DNA from: Polyangium jinanense
GTDB taxonomy: Bacteria > Myxococcota > Polyangia > Polyangiales > Polyangiaceae
Direction of reading: 5' to 3'
Assembly: GCF_028435365.1 (NCBI RefSeq)
Contig: NZ_JAGTJJ010000002.1
Coordinates: 1 to 64,000, forward strand
Length of the DNA stretch: 64,000 bases
The number at the start of each line of letters is the position of its first letter. Position 1 is the first letter of the stretch. The position numbers and the translations under genes are program-made. The notes under the pieces are model-generated. The model ran no database searches. It saw only the letters and a list, made by a program, of their open reading frames with translations, and was not told where the DNA came from. This document shows, in pieces, positions 7,723 through 19,543 of the stretch.

Positions 7723-8882
7723 AGGACGCTCCCGCCGAACCCGGGTCCACCCGACGTCGACCTTCGCGCCTGGTAGCCCCCTCGGAGCTGCACCGAGAAC
7801 CCGCGCCCGAGCGCGATGCCCACCTCGCCGATCAGACGCACGCCGTATGTCTCCGCGTTCGGCATGTCCGTCACCTCGACGATCGGCGACACGAGCACGC
7901 GGTCGCCCGCGACCAGATCGAGCCGGCTGTAGAACCGATTCCCGAACGGCGCGCTGTCTCCGAGGCCGAGCGACTCGAACCCGAGGATGAGCTTCGAGCC
8001 GTACGGGTCGCCGATCAACGTCGACGCCCCGAGGCCGACCGAGAAGCCGATCTCCGTGACGCTCGTCTGGAGCTCCGTCTCCAGGTGCCAGAGGTCGAGC
8101 ACCCGGAAGCGGATACGCGCCGCGCCGAAGTTCAGGCCGACCTTGTACCGCTCCTCGTTGTACTCGGAGAGCGGCACGAGCGACCAGCCGCGCACGAGTC
8201 CCAGCCGGAAGCCGAACTCCGACACCGTGCGCAGCGGCCGGTACGTGTAGCTCGCCTCCACCCGGTAGTACTGCTCGTCGACCGACGGCACGACCTCCTC
8301 ACCTGGCTGGCAGGTCGCCTGACCCGCCGCGCATGGTATCGGTATCGTGCCCGTCGTGGTCCCGAAGCCCACGTACTCGCCCGCCACCCCGACGACCGAA
8401 CGACGTCCGCCGAGCCGACTCAGCGCGGCTCGCTCCTTCGCATCGGTCCGGTCCTCGATCACGCTGACCGGGTGGAGCTTCTGCCGTGACGCGAATGCCG
8501 AGAACCGCGTCCCGTTCGTCTGCTCGACCTCGATCGTGTAGCCGATCCCCGGCGCCTTGAGCGCCTCGCCCGGGATGACCGCGATGTAGCCCCTCTCGCC
8601 GCCCCGCTGGAATGGCACGGCCTTCATCTCGCCGAGCGACGTCTGGTAGACGGCCAGCACGTTCCGGATGAGCTCCGCGTGTTCGAACGACGCCTCCAGC
8701 ACGAGCTTCGTGCCAGGCTCCGCGCTGGCGATCGGTGCGTGATGGACGCGCGGCGTCGTGGGCTTCGGCGTCTCGCCCGGCGGGATGTCCTCGGCCTTTT
8801 GCGCCTCGGCGTCACGCGCCGCGAAGGACAGCGCGACCGCGGCGAACGTGGCCAGGGTCTTCACGAAGGTTCGCGTCACCAT
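7710..8882 (-). CDS. Outer-membrane beta-barrel-type protein, paralogue of the next gene
   Basis: The 390-residue protein has a signal peptide (MVTRTFVKTLATFAAVAL, then Ala-rich to DAEAQ). Residues about 50-150 resemble an Ig-like beta domain (FEHAELIRNVLAVYQ, RGYIAVIPGEAL, GYTIEVEQTNGTRF). The C-terminal 200 residues look like a membrane barrel, with many aromatic and Gly residues and a terminal Phe (VLYAF), the signature recognised by BAM. The ending GPGFGGSVLYAF parallels GPGFGGAVGYEW of the gene just upstream, so the two are tandem paralogues. Its start overlaps the upstream stop (ATGGTGA, 7 nt), implying translational coupling. Function unknown. Confidence 0.75.
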   Translation of the reverse strand: MVTRTFVKTLATFAAVALSFAARDAEAQKAEDIPPGETPKPTTPRVHHAPIASAEPGTKLVLEASFEHAELIRNVLAVYQTSLGEMKAVPFQRGGERGYIAVIPGEALKAPGIGYTIEVEQTNGTRFSAFASRQKLHPVSVIEDRTDAKERAALSRLGGRRSVVGVAGEYVGFGTTTGTIPIPCAAGQATCQPGEEVVPSVDEQYYRVEASYTYRPLRTVSEFGFRLGLVRGWSLVPLSEYNEERYKVGLNFGAARIRFRVLDLWHLETELQTSVTEIGFSVGLGASTLIGDPYGSKLILGFESLGLGDSAPFGNRFYSRLDLVAGDRVLVSPIVEVTDMPNAETYGVRLIGEVGIALGRGFSVQLRGGYQARRSTSGGPGFGGSVLYAF

Positions 8883-10597
8883 TCGTACCCCACTGCTCCG
8901 CCGAAGCCCGGCCCTGCATGGTTGATGGTTCGGCCCTGGAACGACACGCGCGCCGCGACGACGAACCCGGGCGTGAGCCGGTAGCCCACCTGAATGATCC
9001 CGCGTGCGCCGACCTCGCCTTCCTCCTGGGACTGCGTGGGCTCTCCGTTTTCGGTCGGCGACCTGTAGCTGCTCGATCCGGCTGGCTGGTTCGTCACCTC
9101 GGTCCGGACGAGGATGGGCACGCGCTTGAAGGTGTTCAGCTCGAGCTGGGTGAAGCCGCGTAGACCGACGCCGCCGAGCAGCTCGCCGCCGAGCACCAGG
9201 TTCGTCTCGCGGTCGTTGCCGATGCGGAAGAGGATCTGTCCGCCGCCCGAGATGCCGTCGTCGAGCAGCCCGATCGCCATCCTGCCGATCACGCCGAACA
9301 GCCGGTGGAAGCCGACCTCCGTTTCGAGGTAGCCGTAGGTCAATCCGACGGGGCGACCCGAGAGCCCGAGCGTATCGAGATCGTTGAGCGAGCCGCCGAC
9401 GCCGCGGTAGACGCCGAACCCGGTGCGCAGCGCGCGCACGCCGGTGTCGCCGTAACGGAGCCCGAACGTGCCTTCCGTTTGCCAGACGCGATCGTTGCCC
9501 TTGAGCCCGTTGTAGTCGGCGAAGTCCGTGAGCACCATCGCCGACGCGATACGTTTCTCAGGTTTCGCGATCTTGGGTGCATCCTGGATCTGGATCCGCT
9601 CGGGGGCGCTCGGCAGGCCGACGACGGCTTTTGCGGCGCCGCTCGCCATGGTCGCCTCGATGAAGTACTCGATTTCCGCGGGCACGAGGCGGTCGCCGGG
9701 CACGGTCGCGGCCCAGTAGCCGGGGCCAGCGCTCGTCATCACGAACGGCGTGTACGTCTGTTTCCCCTTCGTCCGCACGTGCAGGATCGCGCCCGTGGCC
9801 AGGTCGTCGAGCTCCACCGCGAGCTCGAGCGGCGTGCCTTCGACCGCTGCCGTTGGTCGAGAAAAACTCACGAGTGAAGGCTCGGTCCGCGTGGTCTGCC
9901 CTTTTGCGGGCGCCGCCTTCGACCCGGGTTTGCCATCGGCTTCGATCAGCCGGCGCAGCGACGCGGCCTCTTCATAGAGCACGCGTGCATAACGACCGTT
10001 CGGTTTCTCCCGGACGTAATCCTCGTAGGCCTTGATGCGCGTGACGAGGTCGGCGCCTTTGAGCTTGTCGAACATCGTGGCGATCACGATCGCCTCGGGA
10101 TCGGCGTCGCCGGCGGGCATCTCCTTCGCCTCCGTGGTCGTGGAGGCGTCGGGCTTTGTGGGCTCGGGTTTGCCGGGGGCCGGGGCTTTGCGCAGGATCA
10201 CGAGGTCGCCCTTTTCGGGGGTCCGCGTGAGCGTGCCGGTTGCCGTGGCGATCGACATCGAGGGCCGCACTTGCCCGAGCTCGAGGGTCCCGATCCGGAA
10301 TCGGTCGGAGATCACCTTGCCCGTCACGGGGTGTTTGAGCTTCAGCGGGCGCCAGATCTCGACCGTCGCCCCCTCCGTCGCTCCTTGGGTCGAGCCGAGG
10401 TCCAGGATCAGCTCCTCGCCTTCCTCTTCGAGGGCGAGCACCGTCCCCGTGATCTCGGTCGGCGCCGCGTCCGAGGCGGACGTTTTCGTCTGCGCCCCGG
10501 CGCCCGTCCCGATTCCGAGAAAGCAGAGCGCGGCCAGCGCCGCAACGAGGCGCGCCCTCGTGCTCCCCCGGTTCAAACCATTTTCGAGTTCGAACAC
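8876..10597 (-). CDS. Large outer-membrane beta-barrel protein with N-terminal soluble domains
   Basis: Using the GTG at 10597 gives 573 residues; a GTG at 10666 or a TTG nearer the signal peptide are alternatives, because the 5' DNA is AT-rich and looks non-coding. A signal peptide ends near GTGAGAQ. Next comes a small beta domain (EITGTVLALEEEGEELILDLG), similar in outline to FlgT-type or S1-like barrels, then a Pro/Lys/Thr linker, a helical TPR-like stretch (KAYEDYVREKPNGRYARVLY), an Ig-like domain and a C-terminal barrel ending GYEW. The last two domains are paralogous to the downstream gene, to which it is coupled. Role unknown, presumably envelope. Confidence 0.7.
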   Translation of the reverse strand: MFELENGLNRGSTRARLVAALAALCFLGIGTGAGAQTKTSASDAAPTEITGTVLALEEEGEELILDLGSTQGATEGATVEIWRPLKLKHPVTGKVISDRFRIGTLELGQVRPSMSIATATGTLTRTPEKGDLVILRKAPAPGKPEPTKPDASTTTEAKEMPAGDADPEAIVIATMFDKLKGADLVTRIKAYEDYVREKPNGRYARVLYEEAASLRRLIEADGKPGSKAAPAKGQTTRTEPSLVSFSRPTAAVEGTPLELAVELDDLATGAILHVRTKGKQTYTPFVMTSAGPGYWAATVPGDRLVPAEIEYFIEATMASGAAKAVVGLPSAPERIQIQDAPKIAKPEKRIASAMVLTDFADYNGLKGNDRVWQTEGTFGLRYGDTGVRALRTGFGVYRGVGGSLNDLDTLGLSGRPVGLTYGYLETEVGFHRLFGVIGRMAIGLLDDGISGGGQILFRIGNDRETNLVLGGELLGGVGLRGFTQLELNTFKRVPILVRTEVTNQPAGSSSYRSPTENGEPTQSQEEGEVGARGIIQVGYRLTPGFVVAARVSFQGRTINHAGPGFGGAVGYEW

Positions 10598-10763
10598 GCT
10601 ACGATCGATCTTTATCGAATCGAATCCCAAAAGAAAAGAAAATACCGGCTGACGGAAATTCGACACACCGAGGTCGACCGCCTCTTTCGCGCGAATCCGA
10701 ATTCGCGTTCATCGTCACCGCCCATTCGCGGCAACGATCCATTGTGTGGTTTTTCGGCGATAC

Positions 10764-11423
10764 TCAACCGGTAACGCTATCGACCACCCGGCCCCGGTCG
10801 AGCACGAGGCGCGCGCCGGCCCGCTCGCGAAAGAGCTCCGGCTCGTGCGAGACCACGACCACGGCCGCGCCGCGCGCGACCTCCTCGTCGACCACGGCGA
10901 GCAGCCGCGTCACGCCCGCCTTGTCGAGGCCGGTCGTCGGCTCGTCGAGCAGGACCAGCGAAGGCTCGTGCGTGAGCGCCCGCGCGAGCGCGATGCGTTG
11001 CCGCTGTCCGCGCGAGTACGTCCGGACCGGCCGCTCCGCGAACGCGCCAAGCTCGAAGCGCGACGAAGCCCGCGCCCACGCCTCCGCCGCGTCGAGCCCC
11101 ACGAGCCGCGCCGCGAGCTCCACGTTCTTCCGACCCGACAGGTCCGGGTACGCCATCGTCTCGTGCGAGACCCAGCCAATCTCGGCACGCACCGCGAGCA
11201 GGTCATCGCCGAGCGGCTCGTACACGACCGTGCCCGCGGTCGGCTTGATCACCGTGCCGAGGATGCCCAGCAACGTGGACTTGCCCGAGCCGTTCGCGCC
11301 CTCGACGACGAGCAGCCTGCCTAGCTCGATCGTGAGGCTGACGCCGCGCAAGGCCACGGTGGGGCCGTAGGCCTTGATGAGGCCCTTGCCGACGATGCGT
11401 GTAAGGCGTGGCGTTCGGCTCAT
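10764..11423 (-). CDS. ABC transporter ATP-binding protein, CcmA-like
   Basis: The 219-residue nucleotide-binding domain is complete: Walker A GANGSGKST (42-50), Q-loop region near WVSHETM, signature YSRGQRQR (136-143), Walker B LVLLD (156-160) followed by Glu161, and the switch His193. The short length and TYSRGQRQRIALAR signature resemble heme-exporter CcmA subunits, but CcmB and CcmC do not follow. No permease gene lies nearby, so the partner is unknown. It starts 10 bp after the stop of the upstream kinase gene and is probably co-transcribed with it. The call to ABC ATPase is sure, CcmA is tentative. Confidence 0.88.
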   Translation of the reverse strand: MSRTPRLTRIVGKGLIKAYGPTVALRGVSLTIELGRLLVVEGANGSGKSTLLGILGTVIKPTAGTVVYEPLGDDLLAVRAEIGWVSHETMAYPDLSGRKNVELAARLVGLDAAEAWARASSRFELGAFAERPVRTYSRGQRQRIALARALTHEPSLVLLDEPTTGLDKAGVTRLLAVVDEEVARGAAVVVVSHEPELFRERAGARLVLDRGRVVDSVTG

Positions 11424-11433
11424 CCGACGCGGC

Positions 11434-13194
<1,761 letters not shown>

Positions 13195-13374
13195 CGCGAG
13201 AGCCCTACGTTCGGCCATTCCGTCGCGCGCGGCCACTGCAAAATCGCTCGGCGATCGCGTTTTCGTTCCCACGGCGCAAGCTCACGAGCGCGGGCGAGCC
13301 CGTGACGCACTCGGTACGCATCGGTACGCAGGTGCTCGTCTGGTCAGTCCGCGGCGCCCACAGCCGAACGGGGG

Positions 13375-13610
13375 CAAGCTGGGGATAACTTCCGGTGATC
13401 CCAGGGTCTGCCTTGGGGAGAGAACCGGGCTCGGCCGTCCCCCCGTCGAGCTCTCCCCGACCCGACCCCGGGGTTGCCCCGATTCATCCACAGGGGGGTG
13501 GCTCCGTAAGTCATCGAAATCATAGGTCGATCCAGAGTTTTCCCCATCGTCCACAGGCTCTACGATGACGACCTGATCTAGATCTAAAGATCTTCCCTAG
13601 ATCGGAGGGG
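13375..13610. other. oriC: Candidate replication origin region (oriC)
   Basis: This non-coding stretch lies between the divergent kinase and dnaN genes (13195-13725). It holds near-matches to the DnaA box TTATCCACA: TGGGGATAA at 13380-13388 (8 of 9, reverse), TCATCCACA at 13484-13492 (8 of 9) and TCGTCCACA at 13547-13555 (7 of 9), then an AT-richer patch with GATCTAGATCTAAAGATC (13575-13592). Its position next to dnaN-recF-gyrB and 6-9 kb from three parS sites fits an origin. The boxes are degenerate and dnaA is not adjacent, so this is an inference. Confidence 0.5.
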
Positions 13611-13725
13611 AACCGGTGAGCTTGGTCACGTTTGCCTCGGTCATCTTTTCGACCTTCGCCCCGCCGATAACCCTGCTAAGAGGGACCGACCCGCTGCTTT
13701 CCCGCCGCGGCGGAGTTGAAGGGCC

Positions 13726-14850
13726 ATGGACCTCGTCATCGCGAAGAAAGATCTGCTGCGCCTCGTCGACCGCTGCCAGGGCGTCGCCGACAAGAAGAGC
13801 GCCATGCCGGTGCTCGCCAACGTGCTGCTCGCCGCCGACGGGAACGCGCTGCGCGTTTCCGCGACCGACCTCTACCTCGCGGTGAGTGGTCAGACGGCGG
13901 CCGAAATCGTGAGCGCAGGCTCCGTGGCCGTTCCGGCGAAGGACCTGCTCGACCGCGTGAAGGCCATGCCCGACGGGCCCATCCAGGTGACCGCGCGCGA
14001 GGGCGCGCAGACCGTCATCAAGGCCGTCGGCTCGCCGCGCCGCTACACGCTGCACGGCATGCCCGGCAGCGAGTTCCCCCAGCTGCCGAAGCCCGCGCCC
14101 GACGCGCCCTCGCTGGAGCTACCCGTGGAGCTCCTCTCGCGGCTCATCGAGCGCACGCACTTCAGCATCTCGACCGACGAGACGCGCGCGCACGTGAACA
14201 GCGCGCTCTTCGAGTGGGCCGGCCACCGCGTCCGCATGGTCACGACCGACGGTCACCGGCTGTCCAAGATGGAGGTCACGCTGGAGGGAACGAGCGCGAC
14301 GGCGACGATGCTCATCCCGCTCAAGGCCATCCACGAGCTGCGCAGGCTCACGAGCGGCGTCGACAAGGAGACGCCCACGGTGCACATCACGCAGAGCGGG
14401 CCGAACGCGTTTTTCGGCGTCGGTGGCATGACCTTCTCGGTGAAGCTCGTCGACGCGCAGTTCCCGCCCTACCAGCAGGTCATCCCGAACGTGAGCGACC
14501 GGAGCATCCGCGCGCCGCGCGCCCAGCTCGCCGAGGCCCTGCGCGCCGTCTCGCTCGCCGCGAGCGACCGCACGGGCGGCGTGAAGCTCACGGTGACGTC
14601 GCGCGCGCTGCGCATCACGAGCGAGAGCCCCGAGAGCGGCAACGGCTTCGACGAGGTGCCGATCGACTACGATGGGCCCGAGGTGACGATCGGCTTCAAC
14701 GCGAAGTACTTCCTCGACGTGCTCGCGGCCATCAACGACGACGAGGTCGTCCTCGGCGTGTCGGGCGAGCTCGACCCTGCGGTCATCCGTCCCGCGACGG
14801 AGTCGGCGGCGGAGAGCTATGTCTCGGTCATCATGCCGATGCGGATTTGA
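13726..14850 (+). CDS. dnaN: DNA polymerase III sliding clamp (beta subunit)
   Basis: The 374-residue protein has three homologous clamp domains. It begins MDLVIAKKDLLRLVDRCQGV and contains the family segments KSAMPVLANVLL, TDLYLAVSG, TDGHRLSKME and, at the end, SYVSVIMPMRI, the usual C-terminal M-P-M/L-R motif that forms part of the partner-binding pocket. It forms the dimeric ring that tethers replicative polymerase to DNA. The ATG at 13726 follows GAAGGG. It heads a cluster with recF and gyrB on the same strand. dnaA, its common neighbour, is not in the window. Confidence 0.97.
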   Translation: MDLVIAKKDLLRLVDRCQGVADKKSAMPVLANVLLAADGNALRVSATDLYLAVSGQTAAEIVSAGSVAVPAKDLLDRVKAMPDGPIQVTAREGAQTVIKAVGSPRRYTLHGMPGSEFPQLPKPAPDAPSLELPVELLSRLIERTHFSISTDETRAHVNSALFEWAGHRVRMVTTDGHRLSKMEVTLEGTSATATMLIPLKAIHELRRLTSGVDKETPTVHITQSGPNAFFGVGGMTFSVKLVDAQFPPYQQVIPNVSDRSIRAPRAQLAEALRAVSLAASDRTGGVKLTVTSRALRITSESPESGNGFDEVPIDYDGPEVTIGFNAKYFLDVLAAINDDEVVLGVSGELDPAVIRPATESAAESYVSVIMPMRI

Positions 14851-14920
14851 AACGCGGTCGCTACATGGGGCGCACGTGCGTACCCTCGCCGCGCCCCGTC
14901 TCCGATACACCCTCACCCGA

Positions 14921-14945
14921 ACCCCTCTCCCGCCGGGAGAGGGGT
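14921..14945 (+). promoter_or_regulatory. Hairpin that includes the recF ribosome-binding region
   Basis: An 11-bp stem with a 3-nt loop (arms ACCCCTCTCCC and GGGAGAGGGGT) lies in the dnaN-recF gap. The right arm carries the purine tract GAGAGGGG that would act as ribosome-binding site 9 nt before the recF ATG, so folding could limit recF translation. The sequence is of the same type as the hairpin pair after serS. Confidence 0.6.
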
Positions 14946-14953
14946 GAATCTCG

Positions 14954-16084
14954 ATGAATCGCCTCGAGCTCGAACGGCTCACCGTGCGCGGCCTTCGCGT
15001 CCTCTCGCGGGTGGACATGGAGCCCGCGCCGCGGCTCAACGTCGTGTGGGGCAACAACGGGCACGGCAAGACGAGCGTGCTCGAGGCGATTTACTTCGCC
15101 GCGACTTCGAAGAGCTTTCGAACGGCACGCGTGGGCGAGCTCGTGCGGCACGGCGAGCAGGCGGCGAGCGTGAAGGCGCGTTTCGTCGAGCGCGGCGGCG
15201 CGCTGCCGGCGCTGTCGCGCGAGCAGACGGCCGCGGTGCAGGGCAAGAGCGTGACCGTGCGCATCGACGGCAATCGGCCGCGCGCGCTCGTCGAGTACGC
15301 GACGCGCTCGCCCGTCGTGGTGTTTCATCCCGAGGAGCTCACGCTGTCGAGTGGACCGGCGCAGGGACGGCGCACGCTGCTCGACCGGCTCGCGCTCTTC
15401 ACACGGCCCGAGAGCGCAGATGCGCGCGCGCGGTATGCACATGCGCTCAAAGCACGGCAGGAGCTCCTGCGGCGCGGCGCGGACATACCTTCGAGCGATA
15501 CACGTGAGCTCGATGCGTTCGAGGAGCTCTGCGCCGAGCATGGCGCGGCCCTCACGCGGGCGCGCGCAGCCGCGGCCGAAGCGCTCGTGGTCGAGCTCGG
15601 GAGTGCGTTCGCGCAGATCGCCGCGCCCGACCTCCGCCTCGAAGCGCGATATGCGCCGGGAGGCTCGGCCGACGTGGAGACCGCGCGCGGCGAGCTTGCG
15701 CGGGGCCGAAAGCGTGATGCGTTCCGCGCGTCGGCGGGGTTCGGCCCGCATCGCGACGAGCTCGAGCTCTTGCTGGATGGGCATCCGGCGCGCGTGGTCG
15801 CGTCGCAGGGACAACATCGCGCGCTCACGCTCGCTCTCAAGGCGGCCGAGACGGCGACGATCGCCAAAGAGCGGGGCATCGAGCCCTTGCTCTTGCTCGA
15901 CGACGTTTCGAGCGAGCTCGATCCGGAGCGCACGGGCGCGCTCTTTTCATTCCTCGCGCTCCATCGCGGTCAGATTTTCCTGACGACCACGCGCCCCGAG
16001 CTCATCCGCGCCGAGGACATATCGGCCGAGGGACGGCGTGACTTCCGCGTGTTTCGGGGCGAGCTCGACGAGGGCGCGGGCTGA
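14954..16084 (+). CDS. recF: DNA replication and repair protein RecF
   Basis: The 376-residue SMC-like ATPase loads RecA at single-strand gaps together with RecO and RecR. The Walker A GNNGHGKT (33-40), the following SVLEAIYF helix, the RRTLLDRL segment, the ABC-like SQGQHRALTLALK signature and the Walker B LLLLDDVSSELD are all visible. Length matches the family. The start at ATG 14954 gives the standard short first strand (LELERLTVRGLR). A hairpin covers its ribosome-binding site. It lies 103 bp after dnaN, and gyrB follows after 257 bp. Confidence 0.95.
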   Translation: MNRLELERLTVRGLRVLSRVDMEPAPRLNVVWGNNGHGKTSVLEAIYFAATSKSFRTARVGELVRHGEQAASVKARFVERGGALPALSREQTAAVQGKSVTVRIDGNRPRALVEYATRSPVVVFHPEELTLSSGPAQGRRTLLDRLALFTRPESADARARYAHALKARQELLRRGADIPSSDTRELDAFEELCAEHGAALTRARAAAAEALVVELGSAFAQIAAPDLRLEARYAPGGSADVETARGELARGRKRDAFRASAGFGPHRDELELLLDGHPARVVASQGQHRALTLALKAAETATIAKERGIEPLLLLDDVSSELDPERTGALFSFLALHRGQIFLTTTRPELIRAEDISAEGRRDFRVFRGELDEGAG

Positions 16085-16174
16085 CCTCCGGCCGTTTCGG
16101 AGCGCCTCGACCACGAGCGCGCGAAACGGGCACCAATCGGGCGTGATTTCCTCACGAAAAGGGCCCCGCCGAGC

Positions 16175-18879
<2,705 letters not shown>

Positions 18880-18901
18880 CGGGGGCAAACCCCCAAGCAC
18901 A

Positions 18902-18933
18902 AAGCCCTCCTCGGCGCTGCTCGAGGGGGGCTT
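18902..18933. terminator. Terminator between gyrB and the convergent lipoprotein gene
   Basis: A 12-bp stem (18902-18913 with 18922-18933, one wobble pair) has an 8-nt loop and is followed by a T-rich segment on the top strand. It lies 23 bp after the gyrB stop and 17 bp before the end of the convergent gene, so it can act both ways. Confidence 0.8.
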
Positions 18934-18949
18934 CGTGTTTCGAAGGGTT

Positions 18950-19495
18950 TTACTTCTTCAGCATGTTGTTCGGGCCGCCCTTGGCGCGGTCCTTGGGGAC
19001 GGGCCTCTGCCACGAGGTGCCGTCCACGTTCATCCAGGAGACGACCACCTCGATGGTGGCATCGGCCTTCCCGGCGGCCTTGTCGAAGGGCCCGACCGTG
19101 ATATCGGCCGCCTGACCGGCGTCGAGCCCCTTCGGGTGCTTGCCGCTGATCATCTCGATGAGCTTGCCGTCTTTGTCGTACGCGAACGCCTTGTACTCGA
19201 GCATCTTGATGCCTTGCTCGCTCGCGTTCTTGAGCTTGCCGCCAAAGCCCTTGTCGGCGACGGCGCCCTGCTCGAACTTCACCGCGTCGGCGACGGCCTC
19301 GAGCGTCGCGCTGTCGAGCTTCTTCGGCTCGGCCTTGGCCGGCTCCGCCTCTTTTTTGGGCGCCGCATTGGCGTCGGCGCTCTTGGCGCTCGCCTCGGCT
19401 GCGGGTTTGTCCTGATTGGTTTCGGTCTTGGACTGCCCGCAGCCGGCGAGCAGCAATGCACCGAGTGTAACCGCAATGAGAAGGTTCGCTTTCAT
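18950..19495 (-). CDS. Predicted small lipoprotein
   Basis: The 181-residue protein starts at ATG 19495 (MKANLLIAVTLGALLLAGC), a clear lipoprotein signal with Cys19 in LLAGC. A Lys/Ala/Glu-rich linker to about residue 60 is followed by a compact domain with alternating hydrophobic strands (MLEYKAFAYDKDGKLIEMI, ATIEVVVSWMNVDG), which resembles the FxLYD-like or DUF-type small beta domains of exported proteins. No family can be named with confidence. It converges with gyrB and shares its terminator. Confidence 0.75.
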   Translation of the reverse strand: MKANLLIAVTLGALLLAGCGQSKTETNQDKPAAEASAKSADANAAPKKEAEPAKAEPKKLDSATLEAVADAVKFEQGAVADKGFGGKLKNASEQGIKMLEYKAFAYDKDGKLIEMISGKHPKGLDAGQAADITVGPFDKAAGKADATIEVVVSWMNVDGTSWQRPVPKDRAKGGPNNMLKK

Positions 19496-19543
19496 CGCGC
19501 GGCACACTAGGCGAGCTTGCCCTGGCCTGTCCAGGGCGTTACG

